NCBI GenBank assembly: GCA_030598165.1
Contig: JAUVQL010000031.1
Coordinates: 1-8,529, forward strand
Source of the DNA: Acidobacteriota bacterium
GTDB lineage: Bacteria > Acidobacteriota > Vicinamibacteria > Marinacidobacterales > SMYC01
DNA: 8,529 nucleotides
Direction of reading: 5' to 3'
Every line of letters begins with the position of its first letter. The stretch's first letter is position 1. Positions 5,812-8,529 of the stretch are shown piece after piece. The notes below the pieces were generated by a model. It was not told where the DNA came from, did no database searches, and was given only the letters and a program-made list of their open reading frames with translations. Both the position numbers and the translations under genes were made by a program.

Positions 5812-7776
5812 GTGGCGGAATCCTACTCACCGAGAGCTCGACCCCCCTCCAAAGGCTTCAGTCTCATAGAGGCCTTGATCAGCCTTTTCATTACGCTGGT
5901 GGTCGTCGCACTCGTCTATCAAACGAGCCGAACTCTCTTGACGATTTACCGCACCGAGTCCCGGGCCGTGGAACTAAGCTCAATGGCCTCGAGGGCCCTC
6001 GACGACATCACCGTGGAAATCGCCCGTGCCGGCTACGGGATGGGAGAAGGAGTTGCGTCGGTAGCCCCGTCGATGCACGACCGCCCCCTTAGCTCCAGCG
6101 AGATCGTCCTTCGCTCCAATACAGAGGGAGTAACCTCGGCATTGACCGTAGAGGCTCCAGCAGACACGAACCAGCTTACGTTGAACGAGGCCGGACGATT
6201 CGAGCCAGGAAACCTGGTCCTGTTGACCGACCTCGCAGGCTTGACGGAACGTGCTCGAGTGACGTCGACGGGAGCTTCTTCTTTGTGGCTCGAGTCTCTC
6301 GATAATCCGAGCGGAGCCCTGAGGAACACATATTCGCCGCAACAAGGCTCACGTGTTCTGAAACTGCGAGAGGTCCACTATCACCTCGAATCCGAACCGG
6401 ACGGTAAGGTCCTGGTCAAAAACATCGACGGCTCCCCTGAGGTAAGTCGCGTCCTGACCCGACAGGTTGAAGCGCTTCGCTTCGAATACCTGGACGATGC
6501 CGGCGCCGTACTCTCCCCTGCAAGTCCTGAGCTCACCGACCGATTGAGAACCGTGAGAGTGTTGTTGACCTTTTTCACCGGCTCGGAAAGGGGAGACAGA
6601 AAAACCTTCAAAACAGCAGTGACTCTCGACAGACAGTCCGCAAGCGTGGATTTTGCTGAGCGCGGATACGGCTTTCGACTCGCTCGATTCTTCCATCCAT
6701 TGGAGAACCCAGCCGGTTTGTCAACGCGTCTAGCGCGTGACTGGGGCGTCATCGTTTCAGGTGGGGCCGATCCTTCGGGCGACCGTTCTTATGTCTACAC
6801 GTTTCTGATTCAAGAAAAATTCCTAGAGGCGCGCACAGAGAATGTAACGTGGCTCGAAGAAGTACGTGAGCCCGTGGCCCTAGCTTTCGCTCCAGAGAAA
6901 AGCGCATTGTCCGGATCTCTTCTCATCGCTTCCTCAGGCCTTCGCGTTGGTCATCTGACGCGCGTCCACCCGGATGAACATGGGATTTTGTCTCCCGCTT
7001 CCAAGGTCGAAACATTCGACACAACCAACGTCCTGGCGCAAATTGGCGGGATCGCTTTTGGCGTCGACCACGCTCTTTACATCGCGAGCTCGGAGAAGGC
7101 CAAGATATTTCGCATCCGCTTCGACTCATCCGATAACCAGACGGCGCCCGAGGCCATCGCGGAGCTCCCAGGTAGCCCCGGCGCCATTGTGCAGGGAGCC
7201 GACGGCGGTCTTTACTTCATCTTGGACGAAACGGATGGAAGCTCGCTGTGGACGATCCCCTTCGATGAAACGTTTGCACCAACATTACCGCGAGAGGTAG
7301 CAGAGCTTCCGGGGAGAGGAATCTCACTCACTCTCGAGCCCCACTCCGGTAACCTCTTCGTCCTTCTTCGCGAACGCTCGAGGGATAACTCAATTTACGA
7401 GCTGACTCGCCGATGGATTCGGGAGCCAACCGGTGAGCCCGAAAAGATCTTCAGCTTGCGTCGGTTCCGTAGTCAGCAACAAGACGGGGTCGACGAGAAC
7501 AAGACGAGCAGCACGAACAACGAAACGATCGTGAGGCCGGCCCATCTACCCACAACACTTCTCCCAGAGTCGTTGGATTTCATTGCCTTCGACCATCTTG
7601 GCCTCCTCTACATCGGCGCTAAGGATCGGAGTCTAGTTCTCAAATTCGATCTCGATCGACCTGACGCCCGCTATCACGTCGAAGTCACCGGAATCGTGGA
7701 TCTTCCGCGCGATCCTACTTCGACATCTCCGAGAATCCGACTGCATGCGTGGACAAGGAACCCGTTGGGATGGTGA
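5812..7776 (+). CDS. PilW-like minor pilin fused to a beta-propeller-like domain
   Basis: A 654-residue protein. The N-terminus is a class III prepilin leader: a basic 15-residue leader ending PPSKG, cut before F16, with Glu at mature position 5 (FSLIE) and a hydrophobic helix (ALISLFITLVVVALVYQ). Residues 35-75 continue the pilin helix (SSMASRALDDITVEIARAGYGMG), as in PilW, and about 85-285 form the PilW-type beta domain ending in RTVRVLLTFFTGSE. PilW proteins usually stop near there; this one continues for about 370 residues with repeated blade-like units: VALAFAPEKS..LLIASS (355-375), IGGIAFGVDHALYIASS (411-427), PGAIVQGADGGLYFILDE (455-473), ISLTLEPHSGNLFVLL (504-519), LDFIAFDHLGLLYIGAKD (588-605). 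I see no cysteine. The start is GTG; an in-frame TGA at 5797 leaves no better upstream start, and no strong Shine-Dalgarno is seen. Role: minor pilin, probably at a pilus or pseudopilus tip. Confidence 0.8.
   Translation: MAESYSPRARPPSKGFSLIEALISLFITLVVVALVYQTSRTLLTIYRTESRAVELSSMASRALDDITVEIARAGYGMGEGVASVAPSMHDRPLSSSEIVLRSNTEGVTSALTVEAPADTNQLTLNEAGRFEPGNLVLLTDLAGLTERARVTSTGASSLWLESLDNPSGALRNTYSPQQGSRVLKLREVHYHLESEPDGKVLVKNIDGSPEVSRVLTRQVEALRFEYLDDAGAVLSPASPELTDRLRTVRVLLTFFTGSERGDRKTFKTAVTLDRQSASVDFAERGYGFRLARFFHPLENPAGLSTRLARDWGVIVSGGADPSGDRSYVYTFLIQEKFLEARTENVTWLEEVREPVALAFAPEKSALSGSLLIASSGLRVGHLTRVHPDEHGILSPASKVETFDTTNVLAQIGGIAFGVDHALYIASSEKAKIFRIRFDSSDNQTAPEAIAELPGSPGAIVQGADGGLYFILDETDGSSLWTIPFDETFAPTLPREVAELPGRGISLTLEPHSGNLFVLLRERSRDNSIYELTRRWIREPTGEPEKIFSLRRFRSQQQDGVDENKTSSTNNETIVRPAHLPTTLLPESLDFIAFDHLGLLYIGAKDRSLVLKFDLDRPDARYHVEVTGIVDLPRDPTSTSPRIRLHAWTRNPLGW
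7755..7760 (+). promoter_or_regulatory. Ribosome binding site inside the upstream pilin gene
   Basis: AAGGAA, 9 bases before the ATG at 7770. It favours 7770 over a GTG at 7749 or the ATG at 7776 that overlaps the TGA stop of the upstream gene (TGATG). Either ATG couples translation of the two pilins. Confidence 0.45.
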
Positions 7777-8339
7777 TGCGAGAGGAGAAAGGCAGCGCCC
7801 TCGTTATCGTGCTTGCCGCACTCCTAATCCTCACTCCACTCATGCTCATCTTGTCGGTCATGGTCCTGAAGTGGCAGCAGCAAGCTGCAGAGCTTCGTGA
7901 TCTCGTGGAAATGGAATATACGGCCCGGGCTGGTTTCCTGAGCGCCGCCAACCAACTCCACATGGGTAACATCGATACCCCAGTCGGTGCCACAACGACT
8001 CTCGAGTTGACCGACCTTGGAGATTTGCCGACAAAAGCACAAATCAGCAGGGATCCGGATGTCGTCTTGTCTCTCGACGGTCAGGTGCTGGAGGGTCTCG
8101 ACGCCCGCAGCATAGACCTGGAACAAACGGCTGTCGATCCTGATATGCGGCGGGTACGTCGATATCGACGCCTCGAAGTCTACCTTGTGGACATTCTTGT
8201 CACCGAGCGCCCGACGATACCGGGAGTGCGTCTCCGGGGCATTCTCATTCGGACCGACGACGGCGAGTTACGCCAAATAGGCCTCAGAGTCGACCGAGAA
8301 TTTGTCCGAGCAGAAACAGAAACGGGGACAGGTAATTAA
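7770..8339 (+). CDS. PilX-like minor pilin
   Basis: A 189-residue protein with a short charged leader, MVMREEKG, followed by SALVIVLAALLILTPLMLIL and then an amphipathic helix (VLKWQQQAAELRDLVEMEYTARAGF). This is the pattern of the PilX N-terminal domain: a prepilin cleaved after Gly8, without the Glu at mature position 5, as in PilX and the pseudopilin GspK. The remaining 130 residues are polar and probably form a beta-rich head ending RLRGILIRTDDGELRQIGLRVDREF. The gene overlaps the end of the PilW-like gene by 7 bases, so the two are translationally coupled and likely form one minor-pilin complex. PilX is normally about 170-200 residues, so this is full length. No pilV, fimT or pilY1 gene lies beside it, and a terminator follows. 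The PilX-like identity rests on the N-terminus and context only. Confidence 0.7.
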   Translation: MVMREEKGSALVIVLAALLILTPLMLILSVMVLKWQQQAAELRDLVEMEYTARAGFLSAANQLHMGNIDTPVGATTTLELTDLGDLPTKAQISRDPDVVLSLDGQVLEGLDARSIDLEQTAVDPDMRRVRRYRRLEVYLVDILVTERPTIPGVRLRGILIRTDDGELRQIGLRVDREFVRAETETGTGN

Positions 8340-8354
8340 TATGAATCGATAAGC

Positions 8355-8374
8355 CGCAAATGAACGCAAATCAA
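8355..8374. repeat. Tandem 10-base repeat CGCAAATSAA
   Basis: Two adjacent copies, CGCAAATGAA (8355-8364) and CGCAAATCAA (8365-8374), one mismatch apart. They resemble a degraded form of the common environmental-genome repeat reading roughly GCCGCAGATGAACGCAGAT. Noncoding, just after the pilin stop. Confidence 0.45.
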
Positions 8375-8486
8375 AGAACTCAAGTACCCAAGAACTCAAG
8401 AATGGGCTTGTTGCGGCTGCGCCGCGTCTTTTTTTTGAAGAACGATAAGTAATTACTCTACTTGAGTGCTCGAGTACTTGAGTTCT
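8375..8486. repeat. 26-base imperfect inverted repeat around the terminator
   Basis: The left arm (8375-8400, beginning AGAACTCAAGTAC) and the right arm (8461-8486, read on the minus strand) agree at 23 of 26 positions, with a 60-base spacer holding the terminator hairpin. The right arm overlaps a tandem pair of 16-base units, CTTGAGTGCTCGAGTA (8461-8476) and CTTGAGTTCTCGAGTA (8477-8492), one mismatch apart. The shared element is ACTCAAGTAC. It may be a small repetitive element or a structured RNA end. Confidence 0.6.
8411..8436 (+). terminator. Rho-independent terminator after the pilin operon
   Basis: Stem GCGGC (8413-8417), loop TGC, stem GCCGC (8421-8425), then GTC and eight T residues (8429-8436). 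It lies 70-100 bases after the PilX-like stop on the same strand and closes the plus-strand gene set. The stem is short but all G-C. Confidence 0.7.
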
Positions 8487-8529
8487 CGAGTACTAGCTCC
8501 TTTTTGCTCCCAGGACTGGACTTGCTCTC

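Larger units (their letters stand above)
8340..8529. other. Noncoding right end
   Basis: After the pilin stop only repeats and the terminator are seen. ATGAATCGATAA (8341-8352) is a three-codon frame and not a gene. Bases 8493-8529 are featureless, and no gene start is supported before the window ends. Confidence 0.5.

Noticed and set aside
8461..8492. Tandem 16-base units as the start of a CRISPR array.
   Set aside because: The two copies are directly adjacent with no spacer, only two are present, and no cas gene is nearby.

Overview
The window looks like a piece of a Gram-negative bacterial chromosome: moderately GC-rich, with purine-rich Shine-Dalgarno sites and almost entirely envelope or secreted products. 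The combination of a secreted C69 dipeptidase, an anchored M14-type deacylase, a metzincin-like lipoprotein-sized protease and PilW/PilX-type minor pilins would fit Acidobacteriota or a related deep-branching phylum. That placement is an inference from gene flavour only; no rRNA or tRNA marker is present.

The left half (1-4783) is one minus-strand gene set, read from right to left. It starts with a DUF6305-like exported protein (4783-4166). A 155-base gap follows, carrying a GC-rich palindromic repeat. Then come a 12-TM TRAP/DctM-like permease (4010-2718), a 49-residue two-helix membrane protein that most gene callers would miss (2698-2549), a membrane-anchored succinylglutamate desuccinylase/aspartoacylase-like zinc enzyme (2534-1371) and a secreted C69 dipeptidase (1340 to beyond the left edge). 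The last four are 14-30 bases apart. The set reads as an acquisition module: extracytoplasmic enzymes cleave a peptide or N-acyl amino acid, and the permease, with the exported and small membrane proteins as possible partners, imports the product. The substrate is unknown.

A 295-base divergent intergenic region (4784-5078) contains a consensus TATAAT box for the minus-strand genes and separates them from the right half.

The right half (5079-8339) is a plus-strand set of three: a secreted metzincin-like zinc protease with HExxHxxAxxH, a PilW-like minor pilin fused to a long C-terminal beta-propeller-like region, and a PilX-like minor pilin whose start overlaps the previous stop. A Rho-independent terminator (8411-8436) follows, placed inside a 26-base imperfect inverted repeat next to other short repeats. 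The set looks like a small type IV pilus tip or pseudopilus cassette in which the propeller normally carried by a separate PilY1-type protein is built into the pilin.
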